This document shows positions 32,395 through 44,132 of a stretch of 64,000 nucleotides of DNA, piece by piece; the stretch's first letter is position 1, and each line of letters starts with the position of its first letter. Source of the DNA: Gymnopilus junonius (lineage: Eukaryota > Basidiomycota > Agaricomycetes > Agaricales > Galerinaceae); the NCBI GenBank assembly GCA_015501075.1, contig JADNYJ010000007.1, positions 62,001-126,000 on the forward strand, read 5' to 3'. The notes below the pieces were generated by a model, which saw only the letters and a list, made by a program, of their open reading frames with translations, had not been told where the DNA came from and did no database searches. Made by a program: the position numbers and the translations under genes.

Positions 32395-35300
32395 ATGCTA
32401 AGAGCGCTATTCTATGCATATGTTATCGGAGGTTTAACGTTCATTCCACTTTGTATCTTTGCTGTCCTTTTCATCACCATCTATACATCTGTTCCTGTTG
32501 GGGATCCCGACGTCACCAAGAAGGCCAGAGCTCAGCGGGAGACAAGCAATGCAGACGGAGAGAAGGGAACAGAGGCGGCACCGCCTGCCATTGAAACCAA
32601 GGACACGCGCCGAACTCGAAAGGGATGGTTGACAATGCGACGGACATTCGAGGAGTCCGCAGGCGACGGTAGCTATGTCACTCTCGTTAGGTCATTCTTG
32701 GACTCTCGGTCCAAGGATCCCAAAAGGTCCCGCCCAAAGGATATGTGGTATGTCGTCTTAAAGGGAAAGGTTTTGTACCTCTACGAGGACGAGGACATGT
32801 CGGAGTGCGAGGCCGCCATCGAGCTCAGCGGCCATCAAGTTGTCGTCTTCCCAGAGGGATTACCTGATGGAGAACTCTTTGCCAAACGTAATGCAATCTG
32901 CTTGAAGCCACGAGCCTCCGAAACTCGTGGTTTGCCCAGTATTACGAAACAAATGACTGTGGGGGAAGATTTGGATGATACTTCGTCTACGTCAAGCAAA
33001 AAACGAGACCCCAAACGAGAAGCGCTGGAGGCGGAGAAGAAGAAAAGGAAAGAGGAAGCGAGAGAAGAAGTACTGGATCGGTCTACTCCCTGGTTTATCT
33101 TTGTGCGGTCGAACGTGGAAATGGAAGATTGGTACTTGGCGCTCATACATGCGTCAGAACAACCAGCGCAGAGACCCACACTGGCGCCCTTGAGTGATGT
33201 CTTTGACCCCGCCGACATGGACCACTTGGTCTCTACTCTTGACGAACAGCCTGATGTTATACCCATGCGGTGGCTTAACGCACTGCTTGGACGCGTGTTC
33301 TTCAGTTACTACCGGACCCAGAATTTAGAGTCATACATCATTTCCAGGCTTATGAAGAAGCTTTCTAAAGTCAAGCGCCCGGCGTTCCTTACAGAAATAG
33401 CAGTTACCGAGGTCTCGGTTGGCAATAGAGCACCCATGTTCAGCAAACCTATGCTCAAAGAACTTACAAAAGAAGGCGATGCATCTATTGAAGTACATCT
33501 GCACTATAAAGGCGAAGTTAGAATCACTGTCGAAGCGACGGCCGTCATCAACCTCGGCGCACGATTCAAGCCATATAATGTGAAACTGGTACTAGCTGCC
33601 GTGCTCAAGGAATTAGAAGGCAATCTGCTGGTTAAGGTCAAGCGCCCACCTAGCAGTCGGCTCTGGTATGCTTTCACCCAAACACCACGGATGGTCTTGG
33701 AGGTAGAACCTATTGTCAGTGATCGCCAAATCACGTGGAGTATGATTCTAAGTACTATCGAATCAAAGTTCAGGGAAATTGTAAGCCCAAGTTAATTTGG
33801 TATTTAAAATTTTCTGACATGCATTTAGATTCAAGAATCGGTGGTAATGCCTAACATGGATGACATTGCTTTCTTCGAGTCTACTGGCCATGAACACCGC
33901 GGCGGTATTTGGTCCGACGCTTATAGGAAGCCCCCTGTGCCCACAACTGTCGTTCCTTCGCCCTCAGAAGACGCTCAATCTGTTGCATCCGCTCCTGTAC
34001 CTGATATTGAACTCACCTCATCTGAAGATGCAGCAGCAACCTTAAAGCCAGCAGAGGACTCTGGCGTCAACATGACACGTACTGCCTCTGTTCTAGTCGA
34101 CGTTCCATCAAGTGCGGCGGAAAATTTGACCGATGCGCCACCCGTTAATTCGCGGCGGAACACTTGGTTTGCTATTGTACGAAGCGAAGAGGAAATTTCC
34201 GTCTCTGCCCAGAACCTTTTGCCCAATGACAACGAGATTGACGTAGCACGCGGTCGTACGGTGGAAGTTGAAAAGCAAACTACACCACGTTCCCAATCTG
34301 CACCAAAGCCGGACAGCCCGCGACCTGTGACGCCGAAACTTGCAGTAAACGGTGGATCAGGAACAAGTCTTTTGCAGACAAGTACTAAACCCTCTTCCTC
34401 TCGTCGTTCATCGTCCTCGCAATTTTCTTTACGGGTGGAACAAGATGTAGAAGATGTACCTCGTCCAAAGAGCACCCCAAACACGCCTCGCAAAAATTCG
34501 GATGCTTCTCAGGTCCCTCGTTCGCCTAGTCCTCCTTCGTTCTTCTCGACCTTGAAATCAAAGGCAGCGGATAAACAAGCTATCAGTAATACGGCAAAAG
34601 AGACCATGCGTAAATGGGGCGTCAACTGGGGCGGTTTCAAGAAAGACAATGCTGCGGCTTCTTCTGACTCTGGGGAGTCATCTCACACCGGAACAAGTCC
34701 GCCAAGTTCGACTTCACGATTATCGGACAGTGCCAGTGCGCTTGCTCACAAGGCGCGAACTAGCTATGCAGAGGTCCGAGCCGCAGTGGCAGAACGGAAG
34801 GAGCGAGAACGGAATCATCACTTAGAGGGACACTCGGACGTTTCCTCTCTTGCAACGCCTACAGCTAAAACACCAGCTAGTCTGAGCACGTTATTCAATG
34901 GGGCGGATCATTCTTCTGAACTAGTTAGCACCCCTCCATCAATAGCCGGCACGCGATTGAGAGCACCTAGTCTCAAGTCGAAGAAGTCTACACCCTCGAT
35001 TAGTCGAGTACAAACTCAGACTGACATTCAGGACCTTCCAGATGAGACAGTTGAACCTGCCAGACAAGAGCCGATCCATGTGCAGCCTCAGGCAATGACT
35101 ATGTCGATACCCGGTATTCACGCTAGCCATCGCGGAGAAGTGCAGTCTATGGGATATGTTGCACCGCAGCCTCCGGCGCCGTCCCAAGATACCATGTTGA
35201 AAAACCCAGCAATTCAGTCCGTTTATCGGTTGTGGAAGACACCTTCAAATAACCAAGGACAGGATGCAGAAGCTCACAGTCAATCTGAATTACCTTCACA

Positions 35301-35697
35301 GGTACCCACAGAAGACCAATTACCTAATGAACCTGCTGAGGATAATACTACGCCTGCGGTATCGCCGTCTTCTAGTCCTCCACGGTTACTTGTCAAAGCG
35401 ATACCACCGCCATTACCCCCTCGGTCGACTACTGCGCTTCGACCTGCGACGATTGTCAGCTCTGATTCTCCATCTGCGTCGGAAGCTCTGAAGAGCATCG
35501 TAGAAAGGAATGAGAGCACTCGTTCACGATCTATAAATGACCCAATACCCACAGAGTCTGTTTCCTCACGAACGACCGAGGTACCTTCTGTGCCGGAGAC
35601 AATTTTAGAACCTCTTCCGTCCCCACCGGCAGAGCCTCTGCCTCAGACAAAAGTGCCCCCTGCACTCCCTCCTCGTCGAATACACACGCCCTCTTGA
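32395..35697 (+). CDS. NVJ2/TEX2-like SMP lipid-transfer protein with PH domain
   Basis: The ATG at 32395 is followed at once by a membrane anchor ([20 protein letters not shown]). A PH-like domain is split by a Lys/Glu-rich insertion: [19 protein letters not shown] and later [19 protein letters not shown]. The SMP domain runs from about residue 285 to 460: [30 protein letters not shown] and [20 protein letters not shown]. One intron (33781-33828) splits [15 protein letters not shown]. The C-terminal 600 residues are Ser/Pro-rich and disordered, with [14 protein letters not shown] and Pro-rich SH3-ligand-like motifs ([17 protein letters not shown]). In yeast Nvj2 moves ceramide at ER contact sites. 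A GTG codon further upstream in frame is not a plausible start. Confidence 0.92.
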
Positions 35698-36415
35698 AGG
35701 TTTTTGTATTCCAGTCATTGGCAGACTTGCATTGATGATATCTGTACACGATTATCGCTACTTACATTGTACATTAAATACATACTAGCATTGTTGCAAT
35801 TATTATTTAAGCTTTGTCTTGGAACTAAAAATGATGCATGTTTCACGGTATGTGGTCGAGAACCCACCGAAGGACACACACACGGGTTTGTGTGGTTTGT
35901 GCGGGATGAAATGACAGATGAATCATGTTCATGTTCATTGATGTTGTCATGCGGACCAACAACCCTTTCTCATAATACGTATGCAGGGAGTACCTGTAAC
36001 CTATCAAAAGAAATTATTGTAGGAGGTCAAGTTTTATGTAGCCTAAAGCCTCGACTCGGTAACATGCCGGGGAGTCTGTGGAGGAAGCAGGAAAAAGGGG
36101 AAATGGGTCCTGACATCCGAGGCCTGCGGTGCGGGGGAACGAAAATGTTACAGCATCTTTCATGTGTGAAGCGAGACCATCAATTTGGACATGAGGAGAC
36201 AGGCTTCACGGTGTCCATCACGTATATTTCCTTCAGCAGATTGAAGCTCGTCCTCTTGACCACGATTTGCTCTTCTATTCAGAGTTTTTGGACGGCTTGT
36301 CCTAGGTATCCACAGTTTCTGACCTTTTTACATGGGAGTAGATGTATTGACTGTGGCCATGTGTACAGTCGTGGACAGTAAGACATCGACAGGTGTCATC
36401 AAGAAATAGCGAGAG
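35698..36415. other. Intergenic interval
   Basis: 718 bp between same-strand genes. A 225-codon frame opens here from a TTG, without ATG start or recognisable sequence, and is treated as chance. Confidence 0.5.
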
Positions 36416-39364
36416 ATGAGTCTGGAAAAGACAACTACTACGATAGACGATGAGAAGACAAACACGTTGAGCGAGTTGAATCCAAATGGGTCGACGCCAG
36501 CACATGGGAGGAAGGGGTCAGTCGTGCCGCGTTCGCTGATCATCTCACCAAACCTTGACGCGCTGCTGGAGCACGAGGAACGACAACGTGCAAAAACGAG
36601 GGGAATTGGGGCCGAGCCGGGGACACCAGAAACATATGGGCAACCGCCGCTGTCGCCGCAGCGCGTGCTGCCTAGCCCAGAGTTCTCGACTGGGCTACCG
36701 CCGCCGCCTCGGAGACGGGTGGGAGAGAGTCGGGTGCCGCGTTCGCCGCTGAGGGAGACGGTGGGGAGTGGAGAGGAAGACAGTGTGGGAGAGGAAAAGA
36801 TGTCAAATCCGTACATCAATCCAGCACCGACATTGGAAGAGGTGCTGGAGATGGAATCCCGTGACGGATCAAAAAGTGAAGCAGCACTGCCATGGTCGCC
36901 ATCCAATCAACGGGAAATCGTTCAAGAACATGCTGCTGCAAAGAGCTTTGCTCCCCAGAATCTCTTCAGAGTTCGCAGTGCGAAGGGGAGACTGGCAAAA
37001 CACAAGAAAAACACAGCGACCTCATCCGGTATGTTGCTGCTCTACCCTCTGCCGGCCCTCGTTAACCTTTAGCAGCTGATATGCAACAGGAGACCTGGCG
37101 TCGTCGCCCCCTGATTTCTCACGGACAGCGATCCTCCATGTCCTCGCTGGACACGTCGTCGACGCACGGGCCGGCATCCACGCTCGAGCACGAACCGCGC
37201 ATCAGCATCTCGAGCACAGTCTACCCCGCAAGCTCCGCACACTCCCATCCGCATTCGCTCTACAACGAGCCCGTCTATGATATCACCCGTCCTTCATCCT
37301 TCATGGAAATCATTTCGCCGGCACACCCTGAATTTAATCTTGCCCCATTTTCTCCGGATGGCAACACCGATCCACCTCTTTCCCCTATCCAATTTTCCGC
37401 TCCTACTCCTTCGTTACTCTCTTTTTCTTTAGACAGCTCTCCCAGACCCCCCGTCCCCACTACCCCCAAGCCCATGTTTAATCGTCCACAGCTCAGGCCC
37501 TCTCCTAGGGGCTCCCCCACCCGTCAGACTTACTACGAGTCTGAGGGGCCCGCAGATATCCCGTTGCCCCCTACAACCAATTTCCTCGACGTAGGTGAAC
37601 GCGCTGATCTGGTCAGGAAATCCCGCAAACTCGCTCGCGTTTTTGGTCAAACCCCAGGTGCAGATGCCATGGCTCAGCAGGACTCAGCCCACCCAAATTC
37701 ATCTCTCCTACCCCGGCGCAAAGACGGTGCTTCCACCGTCGATGATGTCCAACGTCCTCGCTCTAGATTGCGTCCCAGGCCCGATGCATTCAACCTCTCT
37801 AATCATAGAAGGCATTCAATGCCACCCACCCCTGAAGATGTTTCCTTCCTGAGTATTGTTAGCCCACGCATCGAACCTTCATCGCCATCAAGAGACTCCA
37901 CCAAATCAAGTGACCTGTCCAATCGCCCTCCAGGCCAAATTAGACCAAGCCCTCCGACCTCTTTTATTGATTTATCAGACGACGAGGCTCCAGCCTCTTC
38001 CTCCATCAAGCCAGCGCAGAAAGAGCATCCTCGTTCTATATCCCCAGCCAGTCTATTGAAACCATGTCCATACTCTCCGTCAATGACCGACTTGATGATG
38101 AGCGCCACAGGAAACGCGAGAGGCTGGCCAAGCTGCATCGCTTCCTTGGCTCTCGAGTACCAGTCAACCTCGTTCTCGGTATTGATGATGTCGAATCCTC
38201 TTTACCGCCACCTCAGGAGTCGCCCACTAGCAAGCCAATTTCCGCAGAAGGCGACGAGAGCACTCGTAAAGCTTGGTTGAGGCGCAGAAGGAGCCGATCG
38301 GTGACTGCGCCTCCGTCCAGGTGGTCAGAGAATCTCGACAGAGTCAAAGAGGAACTCGACGAGGAGGAGAAAGCCCTCAATGTTCGGAGAGCCCAGAAAA
38401 TGGAAAAGGTTTGTCTTTTGTTATTTTCTTGTATCACATCCTCAATCTCAAATCTGTAACAGGTTTTCGGTGTTGCTCCCCCTCTCACCCTATATCATAC
38501 ACGCCACTGCCCTTCTCCGTCCACCTTGCCCCCCGCGAAATCATTGCCGCCCGTCCCTACCGTATCACCTCTCATCAACGATCTACTGACCTTTTCTCTT
38601 GAGCGAGACTCGAATCCAAACCGATCCTCTTATACCAAGACCAAGGCGAAAAAGAACGGTCGTCCTGGTACCTCCGAGTCTAACAAACAGCTCTTACCAA
38701 AGGACTACGAGAATTCAGGCTATGACGATCGTTTGACGACCCCTGATGCCCGACATTCCTTGATTTATACACACTACCAACACTCTTTGAACTCTTTGAA
38801 CGACATCCTAGACCGAGTAAGTACACAAGCCTTTTCGACTACTCTCTGTGTTGAAGCCTCTAATTTTTTTTTCCTCTGCAGGATGACAGAGAATCTCTTG
38901 CGGAACTGCATCAATATCTGAACAGCACAGAGGCCCCATCGCCTGTTCAGCCCGAAGACGACCTCTCAACCCGGATGGACCACCAGTTGTCCATTGCCTC
39001 CACCATCAAGTCGGAACGCCGCCGGTCCCTTCCAGCTAGAACCTCCGTGATCTCACTGGCCAGTTCAGAGTTCACCATCACCACACCCAAGGCGGAAGTG
39101 ACCACTTTCCAAGTCAGACGGCGGAGAGCGGCCAAACTAACTCAGTTCTTCGGTGTCAATTACCGAGAGTTGGTCAATGACGTGCTTGAGAGCATCGAAA
39201 GTGGCGTTGAGCATGAACATCAGAGGGGCACCTTGCGCGCTGAAGAAGTGGAGGTTAGTTTTATCTTTTCACTATAAATACTGAAGAGTTGACGTTTCCT
39301 TGCTTTGCAGGATCTACTTTCAAGGCTTCGCAATTTAAAGACCAAGCGCCAGGGTCTATTCTGA
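36416..39364 (+). CDS. Unidentified Ser/Pro-rich protein with conserved-looking C-terminus
   Basis: The ATG at 36416 gives MSLEKTTTTIDDEKTN. A 44-nt intron (37029-37072) joins ATSS to AADMQQETWRRRPLIS. The long middle is Ser/Pro-rich with SSPRPPVPTTPKP and NFLDVGERADLVRKSRKLAR. Near 38064 the frame changes to MSILSVNDRLDDERHRKRER and LAKLHRFLGSRVP. Then come RSRSVTAPPSRWSENLDRVK, LIYTHYQHSLNSLNDILDR and a basic C-terminal domain RRRRAAKLTQFFGVNYRELV with HQRGTLRAEEVEDLLSRLRN. The last looks folded and helical. No membrane span or signal is present. I do not know the family. The change of frame between about 37850 and 38064 is either an intron with weak sites or a frameshift. It is convergent with the coiled-coil gene, 140 bp apart. 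Confidence 0.65.
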
Positions 39365-39504
39365 AATGAGAAAAATTGACATGACTCTCACGAATGGACT
39401 TTTTAGCAGGAAGGTTTGAATCACATCTCACGACGAATTTGGTACATAATTTAGAGCCTGTAACTAATTATATTCGACATTACTACTACCCAGGATTTTT
39501 TTTA

Positions 39505-42389
39505 TTACAATATAACAAGATCTCCTTGACATGAATGACACCAAAAGACGTGTGATTCATCCAAAAATTGTGGTCGATGCAGATGCGGCGTCGATGGACG
39601 TTTGGAAGAAGGCTTGTGTGAACGACCCTCAGAATGAACCGGAGAAAGTACTCGAGAAGGAGGGGTGGACGTCGTTTCACTTTCAATACGTGCTTTGAGC
39701 ATGCTCAAGCTTACTTGGCGTTTATGCAGAGTCTCCGGCGTCATGGCATGATCGAAAATGGTACGAGAAAGCGGTGGGGGCTGGTTTGACCGATGAGAAT
39801 GTAAAGAAGACCAGCGAGTGTCGTGCTCCATGGCACGACTGGACGGTCGCGAGGGTACCCCGAGTCGAGAATGCGATCGGAGCTGCGACAGCTGCTCCTC
39901 CAATGCGTTGATCTGCTTTTGCAGGGAATGGTTGAGGGAATCCTTATCGAAGATAGTATTTTCTAGAGCTCGGATCTGCGACGTAGCGGCTGAGAGGTCC
40001 ATCGCATGTTGCTGTCTTATAGACGAAAGCATTTCATCATCAAGAGTGTGAGGTGCATCTGAATTGGTGGGAGAGTTGACGACTTCTTGCAGGCGCTCGA
40101 TCTCAAGGTCTCGAGCACTAATTTCAGCGCGAAGAGTCTCAATTTCATTTTGAGTACGCTCCAAGAAATCTTGTTCCTCCTCCTATAACAAAGATTTAAC
40201 TAAAACGGCTTTAGATAATATGAATCAAAACATACGTGACTCTTCTTTCTAGCCTCCAGTTCCCGTCGCAGGCTTTCTAATTCTTCACCCTGTGTCTGTG
40301 AGAAATGCCGAAGGTGTTCTATCTCTTCGAGACGCCGAGAGGCTTCTTGATGTTGATTAGCCCGTTCAGATTCAAGATTCCGGAGACTAGCCAGCGTAGT
40401 TTCTAGGTCTTCCTGTAACTCGTTGTACGCTTTCTGAATATCAGCGCTGCCATTCTGGACCTCCTTATGCCGTTTTTCTTGTTCTGTCAGACGTTGCTTC
40501 CAAACCTCTTCCATCTGTTCATTCTGGTCGCGCGCTTCTCCGAGATCGTTCTCTAGCTGCAATATGACACCGTCCCGGTTTTGGATGGTATGTTCCAAGC
40601 TTTCAATCTTTTCACTGAGTTCGAGTTTGACAGCTGTGAGCTCAACAATCTTCGGACGCATTTCATCTAAAGCTTGCATCAACTTGGTGCCTTCTGCCTG
40701 CAGGTTTTTTTGGGTTTTCTCAGCATCATCAGCCCGACGGTTGGCATTCTTGAGTTCGCCCTGGATGCTTTGAATTTGCCGGGTCTGGCCAGATATAGAT
40801 GACGCGGCAGCAACGAGCTTCTCTTCATGTCCTTTGATCGTGTTTTCATGAGCTTCTGTCAACTGCTGCAAACGTGATTGCTCATGCGAGAGCGAACCTC
40901 GCTCCTCCTTGACTGTGGAAAGTTCTTGCCGAATTTTCGTGATCTCATTCTGGAACTCAGAGATCTGTGTGGTGAGTTTCGCTTCCGTTGCTGCGCTCTC
41001 AGCAGCAGTGGACTCGAGATTATCCCTTTCGGACTTCAAAGATGAACAAACCTGTTTAACTCTTTAATCGCGTACTTGAGAAAAATTGTCTGATATAAAG
41101 TACCTGTTTGAGTTTGGTTAGTTGGAATTCTAGTTCTGCCGCGCGGTCTTGAGTATTTTTCAGCGAGGCCTCCAGACGTTCCGCACGGTCATCGCTCTGT
41201 ACTTGTTCTTCCAATTCGCGAAGTTTTCGCTGCGATTCTTCTGCCTCCTTGCGAGCCTCGGCGGCCGCTGTGGAAGCAATTTGCAGTTGACGCTCCTACT
41301 CAAGGCTCTTCATTGAGTACCAGATAACATTCGTTATAGAGTAGGACGTTACTCTCTGACCTGTTCTTTGCAGCGTTCGAATAATTCTTTTTCCTTGAGC
41401 TCGGACTGCTTTGCCCGTTGCCTCGCGTCTTGTACCTCTTTCTTCAGTCTAAAAACTTGGTCATCCAGGTTCTTGGCTTTGCTCCGCTCCGATTCAAGTT
41501 GATTCTCCAGCCCCTCAACCTCTGCCAAATTAAAATGAGACATACGGTAAATTTAATAAATGTCATCATACGTGATTCAAGGTCGTCTCGCCGCTGTAGC
41601 TCGGCCGTAAGATGTGCCTTCTCGGATACCAATAAAGCAACGGTCTGGTGTTCATTTTGAAGGGCAATCTCGGAGTCATCTTGTAATTTCTGATAGCTCT
41701 CCTTAAGTTCCTTCACATGCTTGCGTTCAGCTTCAAGGGAGGCTTCTGCCTGCAACGCAGCTTTCATAGGAGCCTTCAATATTCAGCAATATTTTAATAC
41801 AACTCCGAACTTACCCGTTTCAAACACCTTTAATTGATTCACTGTGGTTGCTAAAGTTTCATTCTCTTTCGTAAGAGTGCCTAATTTCTCTCGCAAAGCG
41901 CTTGTTTCTTGAGAGATGGACTCGACAGCGAGGTCGGATGAAACGGTGACAAGTTTGGGAGGGCTTGCATAGACACGGTGTGCTGGGGGTGCAACATGAG
42001 GTGCTGGGGGTGGAGGTGAAGCAACCCGGGGCAACGAGGACAGCCACGAAGTGTCTGAGTGCCCTTGGAAAAGCTGCAGATAAATGAGAATTAGCACCTT
42101 CATCGTGACCGCGGCCTTATTGGGCATCACCGACACGTCTCCCAGATCTCGGTTGTCTGTTTCAATGGGTTCCGAAGGGGCCGGTGAAAATGTTCTTGGA
42201 GGAGTCGCTGGTGATGTAACAATCGAATCAGCTACAGCAGCTGCTGAATCCGCAGCCTTCTTCTGCTGCCGTTTCTTGAGCTATTCAGTGATGACGGCAG
42301 TTCAACAGATAATTCAACAGCAAACTGCAAGTGCAACATACCAGGGCCTTGGCTCTTGCTGCCTTCGCTGCACGGTCTTCTTCAGACAT
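39505..42389 (-). CDS. Long coiled-coil protein, golgin-like
   Basis: The gene begins MSEEDRAAKAARAKAL at 42389 and splices to LKKRQQKKAADSAAAVADSI, resembling the N-terminal Lys/Gln-rich anchor of GM130/Bug1-type golgins. A Pro-rich stretch (SPPPPAPHVAPPAHRVYASP) follows. Nearly all of the next 600 residues are heptad coiled coil (LREKLGTLTKENETLATTVN, EQLSQLRSHSRLG). The C-terminus, FLDESHVFWCHSCQGDLVIL, is short, aromatic and Cys-containing, and unlike the coiled coil. Golgins tether vesicles at the Golgi; this assignment rests on general architecture and is tentative. Exons are separated by at least seven short introns, and the stop is TAA at 39505-39507. Confidence 0.65.
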
Positions 42390-42865
42390 GCAGGCAAATT
42401 ATATAGCTACTTGAAGAAAGAACGCAACAACTTGAAGGAGACAGAATATCGCGTTTATGCATGAACTGCCATAAACGGAAGGTAATAGTTTTGATGGCCG
42501 TCACGGGGTGTTGACGTGTCGTGAATACAGTAATAATAAAAATGGATTGACCAGTATATAAACAGAAGAAACAGAGCAAAAAAAGCAAGGAAGGTATGAG
42601 CAGACAAGGGTAATCAAAGATATATATCAACCACGATGGAAGAAAAAGCAGTGGTATCAAGTTAACGAGCGCTACAGCTAAAACACCAGTAAAGACCGAT
42701 TCGAACGTCCATTTCCATCTTGTAGGCCTTCGCAAGTAAGTAATAGATTGATCACATAAGATGTCAGGGCCCAATGGCAATAGACATTGACTGGGAGAAT
42801 AAAATGTTACTTCTTCTATAGAAGAAGGAATAGCAAAAAAAGTAAAACAAAGCAAAGGAGTATGT
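42390..42865. other. Interval between golgin-like and G-beta genes
   Basis: 476 bp, very AT-rich, upstream of the golgin-like start and downstream of the G-beta stop. A long apparent frame here reads through the last G-beta intron and is not real. Confidence 0.5.
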
Positions 42866-44132
42866 TCATGCCCAAACCTATGAAAAATCAATACAGAATC
42901 CTGAAAAAGAAGGGAAAGCAACTGACTCTGAGAGTACTATCCCAGCTGCCGGTGCAAAGAGCCATGCCATCAATGCTGACACCTAAGCAACTAACACGGT
43001 TTTCATGGCCGGTCAGAACGCCAACACGCTCTCCCTTCAAGGTGTCCCAGACATTGCAGGTCCAATCATCATATCCACCGAATAAAATACGGCCTGAGAT
43101 GGAGAAAGCAACGGATGTAATACCGCACAGGATATTGTCGTGTGTGAAAGCATTTAATTCACGATCAGCGCGAATATCGAATAAACGGCATGAAGCGTCA
43201 TCAGAACCAGTGGCAAATGCGTCGCCGTTAGGGAAGAATCTGAGAGAAGAGATATCATTAGCCCACCATAATTTGTGGAAAATAATTGATAAATACGCAC
43301 TGCACAGCATTGATGTCTGACTCATGACCTGTAAATGTCTGAGTAGCACGACCTGTCCTAATATCCCACAGTTTGGCAGTCGCGTCGCAGGCTCCGGAAA
43401 CGAAGACGTTCTGGTTCGGTCCCAGGGAGAGACTAATTTCAAATGTGAGGAGATAAAAGAGAAAATAATAGCGATAATCCTTACCTCATAACGTCACCAG
43501 TGTGGTCACTAAACTCGACCACACGAACGCCAGCTTCAATATCCCAAAGCATACAGGTCATGTCACCCGAACTTGTCACAATTTGTCGGTCATTAATAAA
43601 CCGACAGCAGCTAAGGTACCCAGAATGAGCACTCAATTCGCGGGCGCCTTTAGCACTGGTTCCGTCCTTGTTGTTTAGGCTATAGATAGAGCAGATGTTA
43701 TCGAGACCACCACATGCGACGAAGTTGCCGGATGGTGAGTAAGCACAGGTCATGACCCAACTGGATCGCAGGGGAATAGCGTGGACTTTGTTAGTAGTAT
43801 AAGCATCCCAAACGATGAGTTTTCCATCCTGGGAAGCAGAGACCAGATGACGACGATCGGCGGCCCAGTGCATAGCGTAAATCTTCGCAAGATGGCCCCT
43901 AAGAGCGCGCCTTGGGCGCATTACGATGCGGGGTAGAGCATCAACTTCAGCTGCCATAGCACGCACTAGATAGACGAACAATGGTCATTTTAAGATTAAC
44001 ATAGTGAAAAAGTTGCTGACAGCTCGTATCTGCCGAAGACTCTCGTTTCGCTCGGATTTTTTCCTTCAAACTCTCAGCTTCTCTACGTGCAGCGGCGATT
44101 CGCTCTTGGATGTCGCCTTGGTTTTGAGACAT
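42866..44132 (-). CDS. Heterotrimeric G-protein beta subunit
   Basis: The N-terminal helix starts [20 protein letters not shown] and continues [20 protein letters not shown]. Seven WD repeats follow: [67 protein letters not shown], the repeat with [58 protein letters not shown] and [14 protein letters not shown]. This is the canonical G-beta sequence. With G-alpha and G-gamma it relays pheromone and nutrient signals. The last three codons and the stop are on a 12-nt terminal exon (42866-42877) after an intron 42878-42926. The RasGEF and homeodomain genes in the window may act in related pathways, but linkage is only positional. Confidence 0.95.

Noticed and set aside
35704..36381. 225-codon plus-strand frame
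   Set aside because: It starts from TTG, has no ATG-supported start, no domain, and covers an obvious intergenic region.
42382..42921. 179-codon minus-strand hydrophobic frame
   Set aside because: It reads through the last intron and 3' untranslated region of the G-beta gene; hydrophobicity comes from T-rich DNA.
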